Virus record (IMG/VR): IMGVR_UViG_3300042449_000918
Span: 1-23,404 of that record
Source of the DNA: a virus
Strand: one strand, 5' to 3'
Length of the DNA: 23,404 bases
A model generated the notes under the pieces. The model made no database searches and had not been told where the DNA came from. It was given only the letters and a program-made list of their open reading frames with translations. The position numbers and the translations under genes were made by a program. How positions within the stretch are numbered: the stretch's first letter is position 1; every line of letters starts with the position of its first letter. This document shows positions 1 through 9,149 of the stretch, piece after piece.

Positions 1-3000
1 TTAGAACAAACATTAATACTTGACAAATATACAAATACACCAAGTTATAGAATAGGTTTAACAGTTGTTGAATCTTTTGTTACTTCTAACGAAGATGTTA
101 CCTTAGTTGATAATGCTCAAGGTTCATCAAACGTAAATGCACCAGGTGCTCACAGATTCAAAATAGATTTAACGTTATCTAAAAAAACAATCACATCAAC
201 AGATGATGCCGACTTTGTAGAATTATTAAGATTATCAAATGGTATTAGACAAAACCAAGTTCGTTCAACAGAATATGCTGTATTAGAAGATACACTAGCA
301 AGAAGAACGTTTGATGAATCTGGAGATTACACGGTAAAAGAATTTGATTTAGATATAAGAGAACATTTAATATCAGGAAATAATAGAGGTATTTACACAT
401 CAGGTAATGGTGGTGTTGAAACAAAATTAGCTGCAGGTTTATCTCCTGGAAAAGCATATGTAAAAGGTTATGAAATTGAAACTATAGGAACAACTTTTGT
501 TGATATAGATAAAGCTAGAGATTTTGGTACAGAAAATAATTTTAATACAAGATTTGATGTAGAAAATTTTGTAAACGTTACAAACGTATTCGGTTCACCT
601 GATATTGGATTTGTTTCTGGTGATGTTGAAGCATTTAAAAATGTTAATCTATTTGATACATTTACAGTCACAAGAGGTACACAACAATCAACAATAGATG
701 TTACCATACCACAAATTGGTCGTGCTAAGTCAAGAGGCTTTGAATTAAACAACGGAACGGCCAGTGCAAACACATTTTCTAGTTCAGCCTTAACAAGTGC
801 AGTTTATAAACATTTTTTATTTGATGTAGAAATGTTTACACATTTAAACGTAAAAACAGCGCCTGCTTTTTCTAACGGAGAAAAAGTAACAGGTGGCACA
901 TCAGGAGCTTTTGGTTTTGTTCAATCTATATCTAATACAAAATCGGCAGCAGTTTCAAGTATTACAGTTGCAAGTCCTGGAGTTGTAACATTAAACTCAC
1001 ACTCATTTAAAGAAGGAATGCAAATCACTTTAACAGGTGGTTCTTTTGTTATTGATTCTGTTGCATATACACCAGGCACAGTATTTACAGTTAAAAATCC
1101 TACAACAAATACTTTTCAATTATTTGATGCTGCTGGAACAACTCCAGTAAACGTAACTTCTTTCAGTTCAGCGCCTACGGCCGCACACGGTGTTACAGTT
1201 TTAAATAATATAACAGGTACATTTATAGAAGGAGAAACAATTACAGGTACTTCTTCAGCTGCAACGGCAGTTATACAAAATGAAAGATACGGATTTAAAG
1301 GTGTTCAAACTTTTGATTTCACACAAGTTAAACAAGTTGGTATGGCAGGTTCGCCTACTTATACGGCAGACGTTGCTATAGATACAACATATGGAGAAAG
1401 ATATCCTATATTTGGTTCTATATCAGTTGCAAACAGTGGAACAACAGTAACAGGATTTGGTACTTTATTTTTAACTGAATTAAAAATTGGCGATTCAATT
1501 TCATTTACTGATGATGCCGGTGATACAATTACTAGAATAGTAGAATCTATTTCCTCAAATACAAGTTTACAATTATTGACAGCAGTTGGTGGTTCTGATG
1601 TTTCTACTAAAACAGTTGCATTTAGAAATCGTGGTAAATTACAAGGTTCAAATAAAAATATTTCAATATTTAAATTACCTAATAAAAGAATTAAAACATT
1701 AAAAACTACAGCTAATGGTAGTGTTACAGATACAAACTTTAACGTAAGACGACACTTTACAGGTACATTATCAGCAAATGGTGACGTGACAATTACAGCC
1801 GGCACAAATGAAACATTTCCTGCTCTAACAGAAAAAGATTTTTCAGTTTCTATTATGACATTAGGTGCAGGTCCTTCAGGCGCCGTAGGAAACGTATTAA
1901 GTTTATCAGGAAATAATCACGAAGGATTTTCTACATTCGTAAGAGGTGGTTCACCAACAGGAAAAACATTAACTTTAGATTTTGGTGCTAATTATGCAGG
2001 ACATAAAGTTAAAATTTTAGCAACAGTTCAAAGAGGTGTTGCAAGTTCAAAAACAAAAACATTAAACATCAATCAAACAGTTGCTATTTCTTCTCAAGCA
2101 GTAATACAACAAGGCGTAATAGGATTAGCAAAAGCAGACGTATTTAAAATTAATTCTGTTTTTATGGCCGCAAACTTTAGTACGCCAGCTACAACTAGTG
2201 ATACAAATGTTACATCAAGATTTGAATTAGACACAGGTCAAAGAGATAATTTTTATGATATAGGTAGAATTAAATTAAAAACAGGTGCAATTGCACCAAC
2301 CGGAAGATTATTAATTAATTTTGATTTCTTTTCACACGGTTCAGGAGATTATTTTGATGTTGATTCATATTCTGGTGTAATAGACTATGAAGATATACCA
2401 ACATATAATTCTGATACAACAGGTATAAAATTTGATTTAAGAGATTGTTTAGATTTTAGACCTAGAGTAGATGATGCATCTACAGTTATAAGTTCAATAC
2501 AAGATAGACAATATAGTGGTACGGGAAATTCAACAGTTGATATTGTGCAATTCAATTCAGATGTTACTACAGATTTAGAGTTTTATTTACCTAGAATTGA
2601 TAAAATATTTTTAGATAAAGATGGCAATTTTAAAGTAATTAAAGGTGCTAGTAATATAACTCCACAAATTCCAAAAGGGCTTGAAAATGCTATGCACTTA
2701 TATACCGTATTTTTAGGAGCTTACACTTTAGATACAAACGATATAGTTATTGATAAACAAGATAATAAACGATATACTATGAGAGATATTGGCCGTTTAG
2801 AAAAAAGAATTGAAAACGTAGAATACTACACACAATTATCTTTATTAGAAACACAAGCGCAATCTTTACAAATACAAGATGCTGAAGGATTTGATAGATT
2901 TAAAAACGGATTTATTGTAGATAATTTTACAGGACACGGAATAGGAGATGTAGGAAATTTAGATTATAAAGTTTCTATGGATATGGCAGGTGGATTTGTG

Positions 3001-5538
3001 AGACCAATGCACAATTCTCAATCTGTACAATTAATTGAAGCAGATGATGATGGTACAACAATATTAGCAGCTGATAGAACAGCCGCCAATTATCAAAAAA
3101 CAGGAGATTTAATTACATTACCCTACACTGAAACTACAATAATAAATCAACCTTATGCAAGTAAATATGTAAATGTAAATCCTTTTAACGTATTCACTTG
3201 GGCAGGTTCAGTTACACTAGACCCTCCAGGTGACGAATGGAAAGAAACAAATAGAGTTCCTGATTTATTAGTTAATCAAACAGGAGCCTTTGATACGTTG
3301 GTTACTACTTTAGGAAATCCTAATTTAGATCAAGTAGAAATAGGAACTGTGTGGAATGAATGGCAAGATTTTTGGCAAGGTAAACCTGAAACAGGAACAA
3401 CAATAACAAATCAAAGAGAAATTTTTGGTAGAGTACCTAGACCTGTGTTAGCTGATGTCACAACAACAACTACGCAAGACATAGGACAATCAAGAACAGG
3501 AATTAGATCCGTTTTAGTTCCTCAAGTTGTAAGAACAGCATTAGGTGATAAAGTATTAAATATAGCATTTATACCTTTTATAAGAAGTAGAACAATTAAT
3601 TTTACCGCTACAAGAATGAAACCTAATACTAGAGTTTATGCTTATTTTGATAACGTAGATATTACATCATACATCACACCTACAGGTGGTTCTTTGGGAG
3701 GAAATATGGTAACAAATGCAAACGGTGCCGTATCAGGTACTTTTGCTATTCCTGATCCTAATAATGATAACAACCCTAGATGGAGAACAGGTCAACGTGT
3801 TTTTAGATTAACAAGTTCAGTTACAAATTCATCAACAGATGTTGAAACTTCTGCTGAAGCAGATTATATAGCTAGAGGATCTTTAGAAACAGTACAAAAT
3901 ACTATTGTATCAACAAGAGAACCATTATTAGTAAGACAAGATGTAAATGATACCAGAAGCATAACAAGAACATCAACAAGAACAACTGAAGAAATTGTAG
4001 GTTGGGTTGATCCTATTGCACAAACATTTTTAATTGATGATACTGCTGGTGTTTTCGTAACATCTATAGAGTGTTTTTTCCAATCTAAAGACGAAAATAT
4101 TCCTATTACAATGCAAATAAGAGAAGTTGTAAATGGTTATCCTTCACGTACAATTGTACCGTTTGGTGAAGTTGTATTAAATCCAAGTTCAGTAAGCATA
4201 AGTGATGATGCTACAACAGCTACAAAATTTACATTTCCTTCTCCTGTTTATTTACAAGAAAAAACAGAATACAGTTTTTGTTTATTAAGTAATTGTAATA
4301 GTTATAATGCCTTTGTTGCAAGATTAGGAGATACACAAATAGGTTCAAACAGAACAATATCTGAAAACCCTTATGCCGGTGTTTTCTTTAAATCACAAAA
4401 CGGTTCAACTTGGACGGCCGACCAAGAAGAAGATATAAAATTTAAAATTAATCGTGCAGAATTTGAAAATGTTACAGGCACAGTTACACTTGTTAATGAC
4501 AGTTTACCAACAAAAACTTTACAGAACAATCCTTTAAGAACAACAAATACTTCAGGAGTAATAAGAGTATTCCATAAAAATCACGGAATGCACGGTGTAA
4601 ACAATAACGTTACAATTGCTGGAGTGGCAGCAGGTACTTACAATGGTATAACATCAGCACAAATTAACGGCACATACACAAGTATTTCAAATATAACTTT
4701 AGATAGTTATGATATTACAACAGCTGGTACGGCCACTGCTACGGGAGATATTGGTGGCACAACTGTAACAGCAACTGAAAATAGATTATTTGATGTTGCT
4801 TGTTTAAATTTAAGTGTAATGACGGTACCAGGCACTTCTATGAATTATAATATAAGAACAACAACTGGTAAATCAATACACGGTTCTGAATCTGAATTTT
4901 CTTTATTAACAGCATCAAATGCTATTAGTGTAGTTCCTGATGATAACATTTATTTTACTGCACCTCAAATGGTTGCTAGTTCTATTAATGCATCAAATGA
5001 AATGAACAGTGAAAGTAAATCTTTATTTTTAAATCTTACATTAACAACTACAAATACAAAAATATCACCAGTGTTAGACGTTAAGCGCACAAGTATGGTT
5101 GCTGTGCAAAATAGATTAAATAATCCTACATCAGCTAATACACCAAACTTTATAGATGATACAAGTCCTACAGGCACATCATCAGCAGCTGTTTATGTAA
5201 CAAGACCAATTACTTTAGAAAATGAATCTACTGCTTTGGATGTTAGATTAACTCAAAACGTAAGATCAAGTTCAGAAGTTCTAGTTTTCTTTAGACTTAC
5301 AGGTGCTGAAGAAGTAAGAAATATTAATGATTTATCTTGGATAGCATTTAATGGTGATGGTTCAGAAGATATAACTGTTACTCCTGCTGAACAAGATGGT
5401 GTATTTAAAGAATACAAATATTCAGCTTCAGGCTTAAACACATTTACGGCATTTCAAATTAAAATAGTTATGAAAGGTAGTATTTCTTCTTATCCTCCAA
5501 TTATTAGAGATTTAAGAGGAATAGCTTTAGCAGCATAA
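1..5538 (+). CDS. Large virion structural protein, DUF4815-type (5' end outside window)
   Basis: The frame is open from base 1 to the TAA at 5536-5538, so 1845 residues are visible and the start lies upstream; the first in-window ATG at 832 is internal. Residues about 1-190 (RRTFDESGDYTVKEFDLDIRE, LSPGKAYVKGYEIE) and about 745-830 (DIGRIKLKTG, FSHGSGDYFDVDSYS, LDFRPRVDD) match the pattern I know for DUF4815 tail/baseplate-associated proteins of marine T4-like phages. Between them sit beta-rich inserts: GE.VTGGTSGA-like repeats near 290-305 and 409-420, a domain resembling the phage version of the ubiquitin-E1 FCCH fold near 320-376, and a GTTVTGFGTLF domain near 480-530. A second FCCH-like stretch (IRVFHKNHGMHGV) is near 1521-1534. 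No signal peptide or membrane segment is seen. The role is inferred to be virion assembly or adsorption; the exact baseplate or fibre position is unknown. Confidence 0.85.
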   Translation, partial: LEQTLILDKYTNTPSYRIGLTVVESFVTSNEDVTLVDNAQGSSNVNAPGAHRFKIDLTLSKKTITSTDDADFVELLRLSNGIRQNQVRSTEYAVLEDTLARRTFDESGDYTVKEFDLDIREHLISGNNRGIYTSGNGGVETKLAAGLSPGKAYVKGYEIETIGTTFVDIDKARDFGTENNFNTRFDVENFVNVTNVFGSPDIGFVSGDVEAFKNVNLFDTFTVTRGTQQSTIDVTIPQIGRAKSRGFELNNGTASANTFSSSALTSAVYKHFLFDVEMFTHLNVKTAPAFSNGEKVTGGTSGAFGFVQSISNTKSAAVSSITVASPGVVTLNSHSFKEGMQITLTGGSFVIDSVAYTPGTVFTVKNPTTNTFQLFDAAGTTPVNVTSFSSAPTAAHGVTVLNNITGTFIEGETITGTSSAATAVIQNERYGFKGVQTFDFTQVKQVGMAGSPTYTADVAIDTTYGERYPIFGSISVANSGTTVTGFGTLFLTELKIGDSISFTDDAGDTITRIVESISSNTSLQLLTAVGGSDVSTKTVAFRNRGKLQGSNKNISIFKLPNKRIKTLKTTANGSVTDTNFNVRRHFTGTLSANGDVTITAGTNETFPALTEKDFSVSIMTLGAGPSGAVGNVLSLSGNNHEGFSTFVRGGSPTGKTLTLDFGANYAGHKVKILATVQRGVASSKTKTLNINQTVAISSQAVIQQGVIGLAKADVFKINSVFMAANFSTPATTSDTNVTSRFELDTGQRDNFYDIGRIKLKTGAIAPTGRLLINFDFFSHGSGDYFDVDSYSGVIDYEDIPTYNSDTTGIKFDLRDCLDFRPRVDDASTVISSIQDRQYSGTGNSTVDIVQFNSDVTTDLEFYLPRIDKIFLDKDGNFKVIKGASNITPQIPKGLENAMHLYTVFLGAYTLDTNDIVIDKQDNKRYTMRDIGRLEKRIENVEYYTQLSLLETQAQSLQIQDAEGFDRFKNGFIVDNFTGHGIGDVGNLDYKVSMDMAGGFVRPMHNSQSVQLIEADDDGTTILAADRTAANYQKTGDLITLPYTETTIINQPYASKYVNVNPFNVFTWAGSVTLDPPGDEWKETNRVPDLLVNQTGAFDTLVTTLGNPNLDQVEIGTVWNEWQDFWQGKPETGTTITNQREIFGRVPRPVLADVTTTTTQDIGQSRTGIRSVLVPQVVRTALGDKVLNIAFIPFIRSRTINFTATRMKPNTRVYAYFDNVDITSYITPTGGSLGGNMVTNANGAVSGTFAIPDPNNDNNPRWRTGQRVFRLTSSVTNSSTDVETSAEADYIARGSLETVQNTIVSTREPLLVRQDVNDTRSITRTSTRTTEEIVGWVDPIAQTFLIDDTAGVFVTSIECFFQSKDENIPITMQIREVVNGYPSRTIVPFGEVVLNPSSVSISDDATTATKFTFPSPVYLQEKTEYSFCLLSNCNSYNAFVARLGDTQIGSNRTISENPYAGVFFKSQNGSTWTADQEEDIKFKINRAEFENVTGTVTLVNDSLPTKTLQNNPLRTTNTSGVIRVFHKNHGMHGVNNNVTIAGVAAGTYNGITSAQINGTYTSISNITLDSYDITTAGTATATGDIGGTTVTATENRLFDVACLNLSVMTVPGTSMNYNIRTTTGKSIHGSESEFSLLTASNAISVVPDDNIYFTAPQMVASSINASNEMNSESKSLFLNLTLTTTNTKISPVLDVKRTSMVAVQNRLNNPTSANTPNFIDDTSPTGTSSAAVYVTRPITLENESTALDVRLTQNVRSSSEVLVFFRLTGAEEVRNINDLSWIAFNGDGSEDITVTPAEQDGVFKEYKYSASGLNTFTAFQIKIVMKGSISSYPPIIRDLRGIALAA

Positions 5539-5539
5539 T

Positions 5540-5758
5540 ATGAAAATTAAAGTTGAAGGCCATAGTTCACTTGTAAGAGATATAAGATCAAACGCTATTG
5601 TAAATACAAATAAAAATGAATATCAGATATATATGAATAGAATTAAATCACGTGAACAACAAGGCGATCAGATAAGAAATACTATAAAAGAGATAAATAT
5701 TTTAAAGCAAGAGTTGTTTGAAATAAAAGAATTGTTAAAAGAGGTAATTAAAAAATAA
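5540..5758 (+). CDS. Small conserved T4-like phage protein with C-terminal coiled coil
   Basis: This 72-residue protein starts with ATG one base after the stop of the giant structural gene, so it is probably translationally coupled. The N-terminus (VEGHSSLVRD..SNAIVNTNKNEYQ, residues 4-29) resembles a small protein that I recall next to virion genes in T4-like marine phages, where a GH..L.RD....I.NT pattern is conserved. Residues about 40-72 are a strongly charged amphipathic helix with Leu/Ile spacing (IKEINILKQELFEIKELLKE), probably a coiled coil. It could be an assembly chaperone or a minor virion part. No catalytic motif is visible and the function is unassigned. Confidence 0.75.
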   Translation: MKIKVEGHSSLVRDIRSNAIVNTNKNEYQIYMNRIKSREQQGDQIRNTIKEINILKQELFEIKELLKEVIKK

Positions 5759-5761
5759 ACA

Positions 5762-6649
5762 ATGGCATACACAGTCATAAACGCAGGAGATACACTAGAA
5801 CAAGTAAGAGTTAAATTAAATAATTTGACTCAGGTTGACTTTGGTGATCCTTCTCTATTAGCCGGTGCCGGTATCGTAGCAACATCTATTGTTGGTGCTG
5901 TTGTAGAAGTTGCAAATACAACATTTGCTGCTTCAGGTTTTACAATAAGAGATTCAAGTTCTTCTACACAAATTGTAGGTAACGGTCAAACATTTGATAT
6001 AAGAGGTACTTCAAATCAAATCAATGCTGTTGTAAGTTCACCAGATACATTGACTGTAAGTTTAACTAACAACGTTACTATACCAAATAATTTAACAGTA
6101 ACAAATAATTTAACGGCCGTAGGTTCAGTTCACACAATAGGTACCGTAGAATTTGCTGGTAATACAATTCGTTCAACAGATTCAACACGATTATTAATAA
6201 ATGATACATTAAGATGTAATGCTATTGCCACTGCTACAGGCCTGGGAGCTATGTCTGAAATTGCAGGTGTTCCTACTTTAGAGTCAAGATTAGACAGTAG
6301 TCTTTTTGTTTTTGATTGTACACCTATATTTAATTCTTCAATAATTTTTGAAGGTTCATCAGCCGATGCTTTTGAAACTACCATTACTGTTGTAAACCCT
6401 ACAGCAGATAGAACAATAACAGTACCAAACATTACAGGTACATTAATTACAACAGGCGACACTGGTACAGTTTCAAATACAATGTTAACTGGTAGTATAA
6501 CAGGTGGAAAATTATTAGACAGTGCAATAGTAGAAGCTAAAATAGCTGATGGAGCTGTTGCTGCTGCAAAATTAAAAAGCGTGGTTACATTATCAATATT
6601 AAATTCAACTGGAGGCATTTTAAAAACACTTTACGGTGCAGGTGCTTAG
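5762..6649 (+). CDS. Tail-fibre-like virion structural protein
   Basis: A 295-residue, Thr/Val/Asn-rich beta protein with very few Cys, typical of trimeric phage fibres. The N-terminal 40 residues (GDTLEQVRVKLNNL) look like a short adaptor. Residues 100-135 carry alternating NNLTV beta repeats. Residues 217-233 (DRTITVPNITGTLITTGD) are the common phage-fibre pattern, and residues 241-251 (MLTGSITGGKL) lead into AKIADGAVAAAKL, another fibre repeat. The same ML.GSIT..KL motif recurs in the 564-residue protein at 21588-23282, linking the two virion blocks across the island. The gene begins 3 bases after the preceding stop, with no strong ribosome site. An accessory fibre or baseplate-fibre connector is the likely role, but receptor specificity cannot be read. 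Confidence 0.75.
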   Translation: MAYTVINAGDTLEQVRVKLNNLTQVDFGDPSLLAGAGIVATSIVGAVVEVANTTFAASGFTIRDSSSSTQIVGNGQTFDIRGTSNQINAVVSSPDTLTVSLTNNVTIPNNLTVTNNLTAVGSVHTIGTVEFAGNTIRSTDSTRLLINDTLRCNAIATATGLGAMSEIAGVPTLESRLDSSLFVFDCTPIFNSSIIFEGSSADAFETTITVVNPTADRTITVPNITGTLITTGDTGTVSNTMLTGSITGGKLLDSAIVEAKIADGAVAAAKLKSVVTLSILNSTGGILKTLYGAGA

Positions 6650-6666
6650 AAAATGTATAATATATT

Positions 6667-7602
6667 ATGGCAGTAAGAACACCTTTATATTTTGTATCAG
6701 GTAATTTAAGAGAGATGGACGCCGGTATGATTACCGACCTTCAAAATCTTGCTATTTACCAATATTCTTTAAATCCTTCTCAACAATTATCAGTAACAGG
6801 TTCCGGTGGAAATTTAACTGCCATTAACGACACAAGACTACAAGCAGGTGCGGCTTTAACAAGTGTAACTGCTTTTCCTTCTGAAGCTACAACAGCTGAA
6901 CCGAGTACTGTAACAGTAGCATATCAAAGAATTTTACAAACAGCTGCTACGATAACACCTGCCGTTGATACAGGAAAATTATTTCCATTATATTACAATT
7001 CAGCTGGTAATTTACAACATATGAACACAACAGATTTTATAGATACATTTATTGCACCAGCAATTACAACATTAACAAGTGGTTCTACTACAACATCACA
7101 AGGCGGTACATATTTTTTATCTACTTCTGAATCGGTGGCAGGTGCATCATTAGTATCTTCAACACCGGTATTTACAGATACAAGAGCTGATACGTCTTTA
7201 TATTCAGCTGCAGGAATTCCAGAAGCATTAGACCAACCAACTACAATTACAAACTATTATTTACATATTGTAATCGGTGCTGTAGTTACTTTATCACAAG
7301 TTCCTTTATATGCAGATAGTAATAACAATGTAAAACAATTTTCTGAAGCAGAAATAACAACATTATTAACGGACTATATACGTAGAGAAGCTGCATCATC
7401 TATTTTAGGTAATAAAATAGAATATAATTTTGATGGTTCTGGTACGGCCAGAGGTTCTTCAGTGGCTAATACCATATTGATAGGCGGCCTAGGTAATTAT
7501 CAAACACTACAAGTTGGTGCTGATGACTACAGAGCTCAAGAATTTCCAAATGGTTCGCCTAGCACGGCCAACACTTATATATTTAAGATAAATAAGGTAT
7601 AG
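6667..7602 (+). CDS. Putative virion structural protein with three internal repeats
   Basis: A 311-residue Thr/Ser-rich protein without enzyme motifs, in line with its virion neighbours. Reading it against itself shows three copies of a PLY..SG/N-NL..M....I.D...I motif at residues 6-30, 107-131 and 213-238, about 105 residues apart, so most of the protein is built from three similar domains. The last copy is followed by a 70-residue unrelated C-terminus with Gly/Asn-rich turns. The gene starts after a 17-base gap containing GTATAATATATT, which is not a good late-promoter match. No ribosome site of note is seen. I recognise it only as a likely marine T4-like structural protein; the position in the particle is unknown. 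Confidence 0.65.
   Translation: MAVRTPLYFVSGNLREMDAGMITDLQNLAIYQYSLNPSQQLSVTGSGGNLTAINDTRLQAGAALTSVTAFPSEATTAEPSTVTVAYQRILQTAATITPAVDTGKLFPLYYNSAGNLQHMNTTDFIDTFIAPAITTLTSGSTTTSQGGTYFLSTSESVAGASLVSSTPVFTDTRADTSLYSAAGIPEALDQPTTITNYYLHIVIGAVVTLSQVPLYADSNNNVKQFSEAEITTLLTDYIRREAASSILGNKIEYNFDGSGTARGSSVANTILIGGLGNYQTLQVGADDYRAQEFPNGSPSTANTYIFKINKV
6682..7380 (+). repeat. Three degenerate copies of a ~25-residue protein motif
   Basis: Copies at 6682-6756 (PLYFVSGNLREMDAGMITDL), 6985-7059 (PLYYNSAGNLQHMNTTDFID) and 7303-7380 (PLYADSNNNVKQFSEAEITT) share PLY, a polar loop, N-L/V, M/F and an I-rich helix-like end. The DNA has diverged, so this is an old protein-domain repetition and not a fresh DNA duplication. 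Confidence 0.6.
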
Positions 7603-7605
7603 ATT

Positions 7606-7923
7606 ATGCCATACTTAGTAACTGCCACAATTCAAAAACCTAGTGTTGAAGTTAAATTATACGGAGAAAATAACGAAGCAGGTTTATTGGGCGATTTGTT
7701 TAAAAGAGAAAAACAAAAATATAAAGATGCAGGAGAATTACTATCTGAAAGGTCCGATAATACATCAGATGGTATGAAAAGCACTTATGCTGCTTTGTGG
7801 TCATCACAAGAGGCTTATGAAAGATATTTAAATAACACAGTATGTTTACAATATTGGTCAATGGCAGACAGGCATAATATAACAAACAATATAATAATTA
7901 CAAAACGTAAAGCGGAGGTTTAA
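7606..7923 (+). CDS. Small protein of unknown function in the virion block
   Basis: 105 residues, ATG 3 bases after the preceding TAG, followed after 2 bases by the next gene. I do not recognise the family. The N-terminus (YLVTATIQKPSVEVKLYG) looks like a beta strand pair and residues 25-85 are charged and helical, with Trp66 and Trp80 in a conserved-looking setting (ALWSSQEAYERY, QYWSMADRHN). There are no membrane segments and no catalytic motif. Its tight placement between virion genes suggests a minor structural or assembly role, but this is from context only. Confidence 0.6.
   Translation: MPYLVTATIQKPSVEVKLYGENNEAGLLGDLFKREKQKYKDAGELLSERSDNTSDGMKSTYAALWSSQEAYERYLNNTVCLQYWSMADRHNITNNIIITKRKAEV
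7914..7918 (+). promoter_or_regulatory. Strong Shine-Dalgarno (GGAGG) for the next gene
   Basis: GGAGG lies 7 bases before the ATG at 7926. It stands out because most genes here have no good ribosome site, and it fixes the start of the 157-residue gene. Confidence 0.75.
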
Positions 7924-7925
7924 CT

Positions 7926-8399
7926 ATGGCAATTTTTAGTGGAAAAATTATAGAAGCATATTATACGGATCAACAAAAATCTACAATTGAAGTAATTTAT
8001 AAAGAAGGCGAAAAAGCATTTAGTCATTATTTAAAACACGACAATTCACATCCAGATTTTCAAGATTTGATTAAAGAATATGATATAGAGGCATTGACAA
8101 GTTCAACAATCAAGAGATTAAATAACTATAGAAAACAATTAAAAGATACAATATCAGATTTTCAACAACAAGCGCTTGAAAAAGTAGAAACTGAATTAAA
8201 AGATGTAAGAAACCTTTTCTTTAATTCTATGATGAATTTTAATGCTGAAGATCAAAAACACTTAGAAATATTATATACATTTAAATTAAAAGCTTTTGAT
8301 ACTGATAAAATAAAAAACAGTGCTAATGAAGATTTAAAAACACAATTACGATCAGCTGTAACAATAAGCGAAGCTATAAAAATTTTTAATAGTTTCTAA
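7926..8399 (+). CDS. Helical protein of unknown function, last gene of the left virion block
   Basis: 157 residues with a clear ribosome site. The first 25 residues (IFSGKIIEAYYTDQQKSTIEVIYKEG) read as a beta hairpin. Residues 45-157 are highly charged and probably all helical, with a coiled-coil-like stretch near 60-100. No cysteines, membrane segments or enzyme motifs are seen. It is separated by 18 bases from the first island gene, so it marks the left edge of the ordinary virion block. Function unknown; a structural or assembly role is inferred from position only. Confidence 0.6.
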   Translation: MAIFSGKIIEAYYTDQQKSTIEVIYKEGEKAFSHYLKHDNSHPDFQDLIKEYDIEALTSSTIKRLNNYRKQLKDTISDFQQQALEKVETELKDVRNLFFNSMMNFNAEDQKHLEILYTFKLKAFDTDKIKNSANEDLKTQLRSAVTISEAIKIFNSF

Positions 8400-8417
8400 T
8401 ATTTTATAATTTATATT

Positions 8418-9149
8418 ATGATAGAAAACACTATACTGTGTGTTAAGTGGGGCACAAAATATGATGACTATGTTGAGAAATTAAAATCTCAAATAGAAAA
8501 AAATTGTTCTGTACCTTTTAACTTTTACTGTATAACAGATAATCCAACAAAAGAATACGATATATTATGTCCTAATTTTTGGGACAAATATTATACACCA
8601 AAACAGTTTTGGGCTTATAGAAAATTATATATTTTTAATGAAGATTTGTTTCCTATTAAAGGTAATAAATTTTTATATTTGGACTTAGATATATTAATAC
8701 ATCAAGATTTAAAATATTTTTTTGATTTAGAAATGAGTAGACCTTACATTGTGAAAGGTTATTGGAATGATATAGACAATTGTAAAAAAAATTATGGTAA
8801 AATTATGTCAACTCCTTTAAATTCATCAGTAGTACGTTGGAATAGAGGACAGTTAAAGCCGATATACGATCACGTTACAAAAAATTCAGAAGTTATATTT
8901 TTCACTTATAGAACAATAGATAATTATTATAATCACTTTTTTTATAATATGTGGGAAGAAAATGAAAGTTTTTTTAATGTATATCCTAAAGGTGATGTGT
9001 ATTCTTGGTATAAAGGTAATATATTTCCTGAAGATATGAATTTAAAAAAATTAAGAACAGATCATAAAATTTGTTTATTTAATAATAGTGCTGACACTAA
9101 AAATAATGAACATATGTACGAGATTGATGAAATAAAACAATTATGGTAG
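8418..9149 (+). CDS. GT-A-fold glycosyltransferase-like protein
   Basis: 243 residues. The predicted strand plus acidic motif FLYLDLDIL (residues 85-93, DxD at Asp89/Asp91) is the metal/nucleotide-sugar motif of GT-A transferases. The N-terminus (ILCVKWGTKYDDYVEKL, then FNFYCITDNP) follows the layout of GT8/LPS-transferase-like proteins, in which a short strand is followed by the C-T-D/DN turn. Residues 60-72 (TPKQFWAYRKLYIF) are a typical helix before the DxD strand. Cytosolic, no signal peptide. It is the first island gene and overlaps the next by 7 bases, suggesting co-translation. It probably transfers a sugar to a glycan or protein; donor and acceptor are unknown. Confidence 0.7.
   Translation: MIENTILCVKWGTKYDDYVEKLKSQIEKNCSVPFNFYCITDNPTKEYDILCPNFWDKYYTPKQFWAYRKLYIFNEDLFPIKGNKFLYLDLDILIHQDLKYFFDLEMSRPYIVKGYWNDIDNCKKNYGKIMSTPLNSSVVRWNRGQLKPIYDHVTKNSEVIFFTYRTIDNYYNHFFYNMWEENESFFNVYPKGDVYSWYKGNIFPEDMNLKKLRTDHKICLFNNSADTKNNEHMYEIDEIKQLW

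Noticed and set aside
832-834. ATG at 832 as start of the giant gene
   Set aside because: The frame is open with convincing DUF4815 sequence from base 1, so this ATG is internal.
1359-1805. Long minus-strand open frames under the giant structural gene and other virion genes
   Set aside because: They mirror the frame of highly Thr/Ser/Val-rich genes, have no family resemblance or ribosome site, and the plus-strand genes there are clear.
8400-8417. Late promoter upstream of the first island gene (TATAATTTATATT)
   Set aside because: Only a partial match to TATAAATA; not strong enough to list, so cassette A may be read through from the left virion block.
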